Positions 15,409 to 23,234 of a DNA stretch of 36,130 nt are shown here, piece after piece (the stretch's first letter is position 1; each line of letters begins with the position of its first letter). A program made the position numbers and the translations under genes. Source of the stretch: Oscillospiraceae bacterium (GTDB lineage: Bacteria > Bacillota > Clostridia > Oscillospirales > Ruminococcaceae); assembly GCA_030533325.1 (NCBI GenBank), contig JAUNJJ010000027.1, forward strand, positions 1 to 36,130, in the 5' to 3' direction. Below the pieces are notes generated by a model that made no database searches, was not told where the DNA came from, and worked only from the letters and a program-made list of their open reading frames with translations.

Positions 15409-18297
15409 TTACTCCTCACTAAAAAACTGCTCTATTTTGACAATAAAAGTATTAGCTACATTTCGATAATCAGAATCAGTAATGTTATTTGGATAATAAA
15501 ATATTCTGTAATCTTCTGGATTAATATCATATTTACTGGCTAAATCTATTTTTTCGGCGGCTAATACTGTATTGAAATTAAGATTTACGATATTTGAAAA
15601 TTTTTCATATCTTTCATTTTTTTTAGCTTTGAAGCATGTATTGATAATTTTCTCAATGTCATTATTACCATGTTTTATCTCATTGGCCACAACTTCAGCA
15701 TCTATATCAGCATAAATATCACCTGCACTAAATTGATTACCTGTGCCTAATAAAATACCAACTTTATATGCTATATCTCCGTCTATTTTTGATTCATAGG
15801 CTTCATTTAAAAGTTGCTGTAAATCGCCGCCCCATGAAGCAAGTGTATCTAATTCATTGTTAACTTCAGAACGATCCAGACATATTTCCGCCAAAAATTT
15901 TTTAACTAAAGATATATTATTTGGCAATAACTCTGAGATAGTTGGATAGTAGCATAATGCAGATACTACTGCACCAAAATGATATAAATCTTCAAATACA
16001 TCTTTTTCAGTAACGTATGTTTGATTAATTTTTTTGAAATATTCATATAATTCTGAATGCTGATTATTTATATAACTAAGAAAGTTCAAATCACTGCCTG
16101 CCGTTTTATTCCATTTACTGATAAAATAACGGGGTTCCTGACACCTTAAATAATAAAATACAAGCCAAACATCTTTATTGCCATAAAATTTATCTGAAGC
16201 AGAAGGTGTATAATTGCTTCCTAAATATTCCTTTGCAGCTTCTTGCAATTCGCCCATTTTACTTGCAAAATACCCGTTTAACTGATGCACCGTAGGTTCA
16301 GGATCAGCCTGATCCCAGTCTTTATCTCCATCAGTATCATTTTTCATAGGATCTGAATTATAATAAAAATAGTTTAAGCCTACTATAGATGTAGAATTAT
16401 TTATAAGATAATTTTTCATCAGAATATAATCATTTACATCTATCTTTCCGTCACCGGTAAAGTCAGCCCTTGAAACATAGGCCGGATTTAAAGAAGATAC
16501 TCCCAAAAGAGCATTCATCAGCAAGGCCAGATCAATTGAATTAACCGCACCGTCATTATTAAGATCACCCATATCCAGATTGTTTGGAGCATTATTAGAA
16601 CCGTTGTCAATATAATAATTTATCTGAGCGATATCTGAAAATGTTATTTCCCCGTCCAGATCACAATCTGAATTTACTGTACCATTATCTGTTAATTCAG
16701 CGTTTCCGGATAAATAGTTTTGTAACAGTAAAGTATCGTCTGAATTAATAATTCCATCACAATTGGCGTCTCCACCGATAGAAAATACAATCTCTTCGCC
16801 ATCCACTATTCCATCTGTATAGTAAATCTGGCCATTTTCCTCTATCGTTACAACATCATAAATTGTATCTCTTGATGTCTGTTTATCACTGTGTGGTTCA
16901 TTTATAAGAGAAAATGTTGTTTTTCCATTAGAAAGAACGTATTCATTTTCCGGATTTTCACTGTTTGTTGATTCATAACAGTCTGGTATTCCATCGTTAT
17001 CATTATCATCTGAATTTGAATTTGAAGTAAAATAATAATTCGACTGACTGTTCAGCATTTCAGACTTATCTACAACACAATATGTACTAAAATGAGGTAC
17101 ATTTGCAGAAACAGTTGAGTTTGCTGCATCATAAACACAGTCAACATTTCTGAATCTCTGAAATTTTTCATCAAACCAGACGATTCCAACATCCTGAACA
17201 TTGCCTGTTTCTGCACTATCAAGTGTAAAAGAAATACTGGCAGAATCAAAATCAGAACTGCTTTCAAAACTGAAAGGTGAACCGATTATTCCGACTAATT
17301 CAGCAGCAAATCTGTTTGAATCATCTTTTTTTATCGTTGTTGTCGAATTGATGTATCCTGTTCCATTAAATGACACTTCTACTTCTGAAACCGGAAGTGT
17401 ATCATCAGTTTCCGTATAAGTTACAGACTGCTGAAATTTTCTGTCACTGTCATTTGTTCCGTCATTTGCAGAATCAGCGTGTAACGGATCAAGATTAAGA
17501 TTTATTTCATCAGAATCTGACAATGAATCTCCGTCAGTATCTGAATTTAACGGGTTAGTTCCATATATGTTATATTCTTCTCCGTCAGTGATATTATCAC
17601 AATCTGTATCATCTGCCAGAGGATTTGTTCCGATAAAAAATTCAGTATAATTGCTGAGTCCGTCATTATCACTATCAAAATCCCCGTCAGAAATATTATC
17701 GTCAAAAGAATGAATATTTAAAGGGTCTGAATTAAGTGTATGAACCTCATAGCCGTCCGGTAAATTATCACCGTCAGAGTCAGCATTATTCTCGTCGGTT
17801 CCGAGTTTTCTCTCAAATAAATCAGGCAGACCGTCATTATCTGCATCACTAAGGGATTCAGATGAGATATTGCCATCAATCAGTTCGCCAATAAGAATAG
17901 CATCTTCATCAACAGTAACCTCTGTTAAAGAAGATGTTGAAATTTCAGGAGTACCATTTTTCGTACCTGAAAATCCAAGACTTACACTTGAATGCGGTTC
18001 AATTACATTTGTATATGAACCTTTTAACTTATAGCTGTATGGCTCGAGTGGCGTATTGATACCTGCCCAGTTACCTGTAATCTCTGTAATTGTGAAGTTT
18101 GTATCATATGTAAGTTCCCAGTCTTTAATTGTGTTGTCAGATACTGAAGTACAACGACGAAAATTCTCTTTCATGTGTGCTGGCACTTGCGTATTATTCT
18201 GCAAGGGACACATACGCGATATACCGTGAGATGCCCGGAGGAGAAGGATTTGCGGATCTGGTGTTTGTACCGTTAAAAGGCAACAGCAATCCTGCAA
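15409..18297 (-). CDS. Large double-dockerin/TSP3-repeat protein, 5' end lost by rearrangement
   Basis: The open frame runs 962 codons but only from about residue 54 (18140) on is it native: residues 1-53 are the antisense of a duplicated nuclease fragment. No signal peptide or ribosome site remains, so this is probably a pseudogene. Native parts in order are the second half of a carbohydrate-binding-module-like beta domain (about 54-130; TIKDWELTYDTNFTITEITG), acidic thrombospondin-3-like calcium repeats (about 148-290), a beta domain, one further calcium repeat (about 430), two adjacent dockerins (about 507-562 and 575-632), and a C-terminal helical domain (about 660-962) with DLYHFGAVVSAL, SWGGDLQQLL and DIYADIDAEVV. 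I recall a similar H / W-GGDL / D-YADIDA pattern at the end of other clostridial secreted proteins, but know no function. The LRR gene follows after 8 bp. Confidence 0.75.
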   Translation of the reverse strand: MQDCCCLLTVQTPDPQILLLRASHGISRMCPLQNNTQVPAHMKENFRRCTSVSDNTIKDWELTYDTNFTITEITGNWAGINTPLEPYSYKLKGSYTNVIEPHSSVSLGFSGTKNGTPEISTSSLTEVTVDEDAILIGELIDGNISSESLSDADNDGLPDLFERKLGTDENNADSDGDNLPDGYEVHTLNSDPLNIHSFDDNISDGDFDSDNDGLSNYTEFFIGTNPLADDTDCDNITDGEEYNIYGTNPLNSDTDGDSLSDSDEINLNLDPLHADSANDGTNDSDRKFQQSVTYTETDDTLPVSEVEVSFNGTGYINSTTTIKKDDSNRFAAELVGIIGSPFSFESSSDFDSASISFTLDSAETGNVQDVGIVWFDEKFQRFRNVDCVYDAANSTVSANVPHFSTYCVVDKSEMLNSQSNYYFTSNSNSDDNDNDGIPDCYESTNSENPENEYVLSNGKTTFSLINEPHSDKQTSRDTIYDVVTIEENGQIYYTDGIVDGEEIVFSIGGDANCDGIINSDDTLLLQNYLSGNAELTDNGTVNSDCDLDGEITFSDIAQINYYIDNGSNNAPNNLDMGDLNNDGAVNSIDLALLMNALLGVSSLNPAYVSRADFTGDGKIDVNDYILMKNYLINNSTSIVGLNYFYYNSDPMKNDTDGDKDWDQADPEPTVHQLNGYFASKMGELQEAAKEYLGSNYTPSASDKFYGNKDVWLVFYYLRCQEPRYFISKWNKTAGSDLNFLSYINNQHSELYEYFKKINQTYVTEKDVFEDLYHFGAVVSALCYYPTISELLPNNISLVKKFLAEICLDRSEVNNELDTLASWGGDLQQLLNEAYESKIDGDIAYKVGILLGTGNQFSAGDIYADIDAEVVANEIKHGNNDIEKIINTCFKAKKNERYEKFSNIVNLNFNTVLAAEKIDLASKYDINPEDYRIFYYPNNITDSDYRNVANTFIVKIEQFFSEE

Positions 18298-18470
18298 TGA
18301 TAGTTGAACTGAAGTGTGATAAGGACGCAGATACGGCGATTGATCAGATAAAAAAGAGAAAGTATTCGGAGAGCCTGAAGGAATATAAAGGAAATGTTCT
18401 GCTTGTGGGAATCAGCTATGACAGAAAGAGTAAGGAGCATGAGTGCAGGTTTGAGATGGACGAGGTGTGA
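18140..18470 (+). pseudogene. Truncated copy of AAA-ATPase/PD-(D/E)XK gene, 3' end only
   Basis: From GATACTGAAG at 18140 to the stop at 18468-18470 the sequence aligns without gaps to 21580-21910, the end of the intact gene; I count 17 differences in 330 positions (about 95% identity). It keeps the nuclease motif (GEGFADLVFVP and IVELKC). All of the ATPase domain is missing. The left break falls exactly where the antisense dockerin gene becomes native, so this is the junction of a rearrangement. Most differences are synonymous or conservative, suggesting recent duplication or gene conversion. Confidence 0.88.
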
Positions 18471-18475
18471 TGAAT

Positions 18476-18695
18476 CAAGCTGCTGAAACCGATTTATAAT
18501 GTATCATCACTTTTATCAAAAAATGAATTATCCGCAACATCTCAGGTTGTAATTCGTATGATAAAAGGTGAGATAATTCCGGTTTACAGTAGTGAAATAT
18601 TTGCTGAATACAGTGAAGTTCTTACGAGGAAAAAATTCAAATTTCCATTGGATCAGGTTGTATCTCTATTGAATATAATTGAAAAATACGGTTGA
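18476..18695 (+). pseudogene. PIN-domain toxin remnant
   Basis: Reading ATC AAG from 18476 gives a frame containing NVSSLLSKNELSATSQVVIR then MIKGEIIPVYSSEIFAEYSE and VLTRKKFKFPLDQVVSLLN, ending at TGA 18693-18695. This is the front part of the putative-toxin PIN family (ribonucleases of VapC type). The first strand with the catalytic Asp (normally IDTNVLVS) is split over two frames (ACC GAT TTA TAA), and the distal half with the remaining acidic residues is absent. It is therefore broken. It directly follows the nuclease fragment. Confidence 0.65.
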
Positions 18696-18796
18696 TTGAT
18701 ATCCTTGATGGAAGGTAGAACTGTAAAAACTGCCTGAACATTTATGCATTATAACAGTACCAGATATTACAGAGAACCATATTTTGTACAGATGAC

Positions 18797-18894
18797 TATT
18801 CCGGATAAACCAAACAGTAAAATCAAAGATATGTAAAAATACAGCGAACCCGCCCGTCTGTGCCATGTGGCATAAACGGGCGGTTTGTTTTCGG
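18797..18894 (+). repeat. 98-bp repeated tail with nested hairpin, copy B
   Basis: This segment matches 22010-22108 almost completely. It begins with codons for IPDKPNSKIKDM-stop and ends in the hairpin AACCCGCCCGT (18847-18857) / ACGGGCGGTTTG, with inner stem TGCCA/TGGCA and a T-rich end (GTTT), so it is also a plausible terminator. In this copy the reading frame extends upstream to an ATG near 18746 (MHYNSTRYYREPYFVQMT), giving a 29-codon ORF of unknown nature. Confidence 0.8.
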
Positions 18895-18983
18895 ATGACT
18901 GCAATGATTAACCGTAATTATCATAATCCCGGACCGCCGCAAATATACTGTTAATATATTCATAAACCGAAAGGAAAGACGTT

Positions 18984-20219
18984 ATGAAAAAGGCAGCAGT
19001 ATTATTTGTGTTTTTTGTATTTGTGTTTGTTCTGATTTTTTCATCGGACAGGCTTCCGGCAGGGAAAAAGAAAGAAGAGAAACCCGTGCAGGATATAACG
19101 GACAGGATAACATTTATCAGTGAAAAAGACTATGAGCCGCTTAATTACAGTTACCAGAAGGCCATGTGGTTTACTGCAATGGACTACGCCGAAATTCTTG
19201 CCGGAAAAACCGAGGAAGAGTTTACGGAGGAAGCAAAACGGCGTTTTGAAAATGCATATATGATGGGACTGAATACCGTGTATGTGCAGGTAAGGGCATT
19301 CTGTGACGCATACTATCCTTCGGAAATTTTTCCGCCGGGAAAATATTATACTGATACCGGGTATGACCCTCTGGAAATAATGGTGAGGATGGCGCATTCA
19401 TACGGTCTTTCATTTCACGCCTGGATAAATCCTATGCGCTGTGTTACCACTGAGGAAAAGGAAAGCCTGAGTGAAGAATACAGCTTTGTCAGTGAAATGA
19501 AGAATGCTGAATTTATAAAGGAAACCGACGGCAGACTCTGGCTTGATCCTTCATATGAGGAAACATGTGACATTGTATGCGGGGGCGTGAAAGAAATTCT
19601 GGAAAAATACAGAGTTGACGGAATACATATAGATGACTACTTCTACCCCACAACAGATGAAAGCTTTGACGAAACTGAATTCAGAAATTCAGGTGCTGAA
19701 AATCTCGCCGGGTGGAGAAGAGAAAATACATGCAGGCTGGTAAAGTCCGTTTATGAAACTGTAAAGTCAGAAAATCCTTCTGTACTGTTCGGCATAAGTC
19801 CGCAGGGGAGTATTAAGCAGAATATGGATGTTCAGTATGCCGACGTGGAAAAATGGACAAGTGTGAGCGGATACTGTGACTACATCGTTCCCCAGATATA
19901 CTACGGATACGAAAATGAGGAATGTCCGTTTTCCGAAACGCTTTCAGCCTGGAAAGATATGGTTAGGTCAGAAAACACAAATCTCATTATCGGACTCTGC
20001 ACATACAAATACGGTTCCGAAGACCAGTGGGCAGGCAAGGGCGCAGGTGAATGGCTGAACAGTACAGATATAGTTTCAAATCAGGTAAAGGACATAACTT
20101 CAGACAGCAAAATAAACGGTATGGCATTCTACAGTTACGCCTCAACCTTTGAAGTACCCGAAACCTCCGGTATTATGCTTTCCGGTGAAATGCAGAGGAT
20201 AAGGGAGATGATAAAATAA
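18984..20219 (+). CDS. GHL10 (DUF187) family glycosyl hydrolase-like protein
   Basis: The 411-residue protein has an N-terminal hydrophobic signal/anchor (4-22) with no lipobox, then a TIM-barrel-like domain of the glycosyl-hydrolase-like 10 family: KAMWFTAMDYAEIL, GLNTVYVQVRAFCDAYYPS, GLSFHAWINPMR, YRVDGIHIDDYFYP, FGISPQGSI, YCDYIVPQIYYGY and GMAFYSYAS. Family members act on peptidoglycan or other glycans outside the membrane; the acidic HIDDYF pair at the strand end is the likely catalytic region (inference). The ATG follows GAAAGGAAAGAC. It stands alone between the two copies of the ATPase/nuclease module, with 120 bp before the next gene and no evident terminator. Confidence 0.9.
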   Translation: MKKAAVLFVFFVFVFVLIFSSDRLPAGKKKEEKPVQDITDRITFISEKDYEPLNYSYQKAMWFTAMDYAEILAGKTEEEFTEEAKRRFENAYMMGLNTVYVQVRAFCDAYYPSEIFPPGKYYTDTGYDPLEIMVRMAHSYGLSFHAWINPMRCVTTEEKESLSEEYSFVSEMKNAEFIKETDGRLWLDPSYEETCDIVCGGVKEILEKYRVDGIHIDDYFYPTTDESFDETEFRNSGAENLAGWRRENTCRLVKSVYETVKSENPSVLFGISPQGSIKQNMDVQYADVEKWTSVSGYCDYIVPQIYYGYENEECPFSETLSAWKDMVRSENTNLIIGLCTYKYGSEDQWAGKGAGEWLNSTDIVSNQVKDITSDSKINGMAFYSYASTFEVPETSGIMLSGEMQRIREMIK

Positions 20220-20341
20220 GGCTCCTCTGCACTCAAAGCCGATGAATAACCGAATCGCACCGTACATATTGCCGTATTGCTAAATACCTTAGAAAATGAT
20301 ATACTTATAATATCACAAAAACAAGGAAGGGAGCAGAGAAT

Positions 20342-21910
20342 ATGGGAATATATCTTAATCCGGGAAATGAACTTTTCAGGCAGGTAATAAATTCAGTAAT
20401 ATATGTGGATAAAACAGGTCTGATAGATTATACAAACTCTGTTATGAACACGACACAGAAAGAAATCTGCGTAAGCCGACCAAGGAGATTCGGAAAGTCG
20501 ATAGCAGAAAATATGCTTGCGGCATACTACAGCAGAGGATGCGATTCAAGAGAACTGTTTTCAGGACTTAAGATAGCAAAAACAGCAGATTTTGAAACAC
20601 ATCTGAATAAACACAATGTAATTCATATTGATATACAAAAATTTCTGAGCAGTTATCCGGATATGAAGGGAATGCTTGCCGGTCTGACCGCAGAGCTGTT
20701 TTTTGACCTTAAGATGGAGTTTAAGGGTGTTGAGTATTACAATACCAAAGACCTGCCAAGAATTTTTATGGATATATACTCGCAGAAAAATGAAAAGTTC
20801 ATATTTATAATAGACGAATGGGATTCAATATTCAGAGTACACAAAGATGACAAAGCATCACAGAAAGAATACCTTGATTTTCTCAGAAATCTGCTTAAGG
20901 ACCAGCCGTATGTATCGCTTGTGTATATGACGGGAATACTGCCGGTGAAAAAGTACGGAGAACATTCGGCACTTAATATGTTCAAGGAATATTCCATGAC
21001 AAATCAAAAAAGTCTCGCAGAGTTTACAGGGTTTACAGAAAAAGAAGTGGAGATGCTCTGTCAGAAGTACGGAATGTCTTTTGAACAGATGAAAAGCTGG
21101 TATGACGGTTACCTGGTAAACGGCTTGTCCATATACAATCCGAAGTCAGTTGTAGAGGCGCTGACGGAAAAAGTATTTGACAACTACTGGACACAGACAG
21201 AAACATATGAAGCCCTGAAAGTGCATATTTACAGAAATGAAAACGGACTTCGTGACAAGATAATACAGATGATATCCGGAGAGAAAATATCCGTAAACAC
21301 GAAAAAATTCCAGAATGATATGTATTCATTTGAGAGCAGTGATGATGTTATAACCCTGCTCATTCACCTTGGATATCTGACATATGATTTTGATACAAAG
21401 ACGGCATGGATACCAAACAAGGAAGTGCAGGAACAGTTTATAAGTTCCATAGAGGACAGAGGATTTGAAAAAGTAATGGAAGCAATCCACAGCTCTGACG
21501 AACTTTTAAAATACACACTTGCCCGTAACAGTGAGAAAGTATCAGAGATGATAGGAAAAGTGCACATGCAGGAGACATCGATACTGAAGTACAACGACGA
21601 AAATTCTCTCTCATGTGTGCTGGCACTTGCGTATTACTCAGCAAGGGACACATACACGATATACCGTGAGATGCCCGGAGGAGAAGGATTTGCGGATCTG
21701 GTGTTTGTACCGTTAAAAGGCAACAGCAATCCTGCAATGATAGTTGAACTGAAGTGTGATAAAGGGGCGGATACGGCGATTGATCAGATAAAAAAGAGAA
21801 AGTATGCGGAGAGCCTGAAGGACTATAAGGGAAATGTTCTGCTTGTTGGAATCAGTTATGACAGAAAGAGCAAGGAACATGAGTGCAGGTTTGAGATGGC
21901 TGAGGTGTGA
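20342..21910 (+). CDS. AAA-ATPase-like protein with C-terminal PD-(D/E)XK nuclease domain
   Basis: The 522-residue intact copy has the AAA-ATPase_like domain with Walker A RPRRFGKS (46-53) and Walker B FIFIIDEWD (about 152-160), then a C-terminal PDDEXK_9 domain with GEGFADLVFVP and MIVELKC giving the D...ExK residues. Length is usual for this family, which is expanded in gut Bacteroidetes and Clostridia. Its role is unknown; high copy number and local duplication suggest a selfish or defence function. The start has an AAGGAAGGGAG ribosome site and a TATAAT at 20306-20311 upstream. A truncated copy of its 3' end is at 18140. A 20-codon ORF and the repeated tail follow. Confidence 0.9.
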   Translation: MGIYLNPGNELFRQVINSVIYVDKTGLIDYTNSVMNTTQKEICVSRPRRFGKSIAENMLAAYYSRGCDSRELFSGLKIAKTADFETHLNKHNVIHIDIQKFLSSYPDMKGMLAGLTAELFFDLKMEFKGVEYYNTKDLPRIFMDIYSQKNEKFIFIIDEWDSIFRVHKDDKASQKEYLDFLRNLLKDQPYVSLVYMTGILPVKKYGEHSALNMFKEYSMTNQKSLAEFTGFTEKEVEMLCQKYGMSFEQMKSWYDGYLVNGLSIYNPKSVVEALTEKVFDNYWTQTETYEALKVHIYRNENGLRDKIIQMISGEKISVNTKKFQNDMYSFESSDDVITLLIHLGYLTYDFDTKTAWIPNKEVQEQFISSIEDRGFEKVMEAIHSSDELLKYTLARNSEKVSEMIGKVHMQETSILKYNDENSLSCVLALAYYSARDTYTIYREMPGGEGFADLVFVPLKGNSNPAMIVELKCDKGADTAIDQIKKRKYAESLKDYKGNVLLVGISYDRKSKEHECRFEMAEV

Positions 21911-21943
21911 TGAGAACGTATATGTAAGTTGAAGGAGTATTTT

Positions 21944-22006
21944 ATGATGACTTTTTCTGATTTTGGTGAAGTATTGGATTATATTATAGATATTGCAGAA
22001 AATTAG
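21944..22006 (+). CDS. 20-codon ORF after the ATPase gene, probably a gene fragment
   Basis: ATGATG at 21944 follows GAAGGAG at a good distance and reads MMTFSDFGEVLDYIIDIAEN before TAG at 22004-22006. The ribosome site suggests a genuine gene start whose body has been deleted, with the sequence then joining the repeated tail at 22010. It may also be a true short peptide. No family is recognised. Confidence 0.3.
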   Translation: MMTFSDFGEVLDYIIDIAEN

Positions 22007-22009
22007 TAT

Positions 22010-22108
22010 TATTCCAGATAAACCAAACAGTAAAATCAAAGATATGTAAAAATACAGCGAAACCGCCCGTCTGTGCCACATGGTATAAACGGGCGGTTTT
22101 GTTTTCGG
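22010..22108 (+). repeat. 98-bp repeated tail with nested hairpin, copy C
   Basis: The same segment as at 18797. It encodes PDKPNSKIKDM-stop without an upstream start, and ends in AACCGCCCGT (22061-22070) / ACGGGCGGTT (22089-22098), inner stem TGCCA/TGGTA, followed by TTGTTTT, a likely terminator for the ATPase gene. Confidence 0.8.
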
Positions 22109-22269
22109 TTGAGGAAAAAGAACGACCGGGCGAAGATTGCTGCATAATTTTGTTGGCGAAAAAAATAAGTTATTATAATCGAGGCCTTCTGTTACAGATG
22201 AAAATGTGAATACAGTTTTGTATATCAGATAATACGCAAAAATTATTTTCTCCGTTTACCGCAAATCTA

Positions 22270-22298
22270 TTGCAACTTCAACGGAATTATGATAGAAT
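22270..22298 (+). promoter_or_regulatory. Promoter of nfnAB
   Basis: TTGCAA (22270-22275), a 17-nt spacer and TAGAAT (22293-22298) give a good sigma-A-type promoter 84 bp before the nfnA start, leaving a leader of about 75 nt. No strong leader structure was recognised. Confidence 0.65.
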
Positions 22299-22381
22299 AG
22301 TATTTAGTACGGCATTTTAGCACGGCGTAACAGACCATATTTTTTCATGGTTTTAGTTTATAGAAGGAGAGATTTTTAATA

Positions 22382-23209
22382 ATGTTTAAAATCGTTACCA
22401 AGAGAGTTTTAAATGAAGCAGTAGTTTTAATGGAAATCGAAGCTCCGTTTATTGCTAAGAAAGCACAGCCGGGTCAGTTCATCATTTTCAGAGTTGATGA
22501 ACACGGCGAAAGAGTACCTCTTACAATCGCTGACTATGACAGAGAAAAGGGTACAGTAACTATTATCTTCCAGATTGTAGGCAGATCAACAGAAAAGCTT
22601 TCAGCACTTAACGAGGGCGATACAATCCTTGACTTTGTAGGACCTCTCGGTGTTCCTACACATATAGAAGAAGATGCAAAGAGTGTCTGCGTTGTCGGCG
22701 GCGGCGTTGGATGTGCTATCGCTTATCCGCAGGCAAAGGCTCTTTTCAATAAGGGTATAGATACAACAGTTATTGCCGGATTCAGAAACAAGGATATTGT
22801 TATTCTTGAAGATGAATTCAGGGCAGCAAGCACAGACCTCATCATTACAACAGATGACGGTTCATACGGCAAGCAGGGCTTTGTAACAACAGCACTTGAA
22901 GAACTTATCCAGGGCGGAAAGAAGTTCGACGAAGTTATTGCAATCGGACCGGTTCCTATGATGAAGTTTGTATGCGATGTTACAAAGAAGTATGGTATCA
23001 AAACCACTATCTCACTCAACCCGATTATGATTGACGGCACAGGAATGTGCGGCGGATGCAGAGTTACAGTAGGCGGCGAAACAAAGTATGCATGTGTTGA
23101 TGGTCCTGACTTTGACGGTCATCAGGTAAACTTTGACGAGCTTATGAAGAGAAATTCAACATACAGAGAGCAGGAACACAACTGCCGTATGATGAACAAG
23201 GCGCAGTAA
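22382..23209 (+). CDS. nfnA: NfnA, small subunit of electron-bifurcating ferredoxin:NADP+ oxidoreductase
   Basis: The 275-residue protein belongs to the dihydroorotate-dehydrogenase electron-transfer (PyrK-like) flavoprotein family: an FAD barrel (about 1-100, RVPLTIADYD), an NAD-binding domain (about 100-220, VCVVGGGVGCAIAYPQAKAL) and a C-terminal [2Fe-2S] segment (MCGGCRVTVGG, YACVDGPDFDGHQV). With NfnB it forms the NADH-dependent reduced-ferredoxin:NADP+ oxidoreductase of strict anaerobes, which couples NADH and reduced ferredoxin oxidation to NADP+ reduction. The 25-bp spacing to nfnB and length (family about 275-280) fit. Older annotations call it sulfide dehydrogenase subunit SudB. The start has GAAGGAGAG upstream. 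Confidence 0.92.
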   Translation: MFKIVTKRVLNEAVVLMEIEAPFIAKKAQPGQFIIFRVDEHGERVPLTIADYDREKGTVTIIFQIVGRSTEKLSALNEGDTILDFVGPLGVPTHIEEDAKSVCVVGGGVGCAIAYPQAKALFNKGIDTTVIAGFRNKDIVILEDEFRAASTDLIITTDDGSYGKQGFVTTALEELIQGGKKFDEVIAIGPVPMMKFVCDVTKKYGIKTTISLNPIMIDGTGMCGGCRVTVGGETKYACVDGPDFDGHQVNFDELMKRNSTYREQEHNCRMMNKAQ

Positions 23210-23234
23210 TCTGTTTTGAGGAGGAAGTTTAAAA

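Noticed and set aside
21438-21737. 99-codon minus-strand ORF in the nuclease domain
   Set aside because: Antisense shadow; its twin forms the false N-terminus of the 15409-18297 frame, which shows how such an ORF arises without function.
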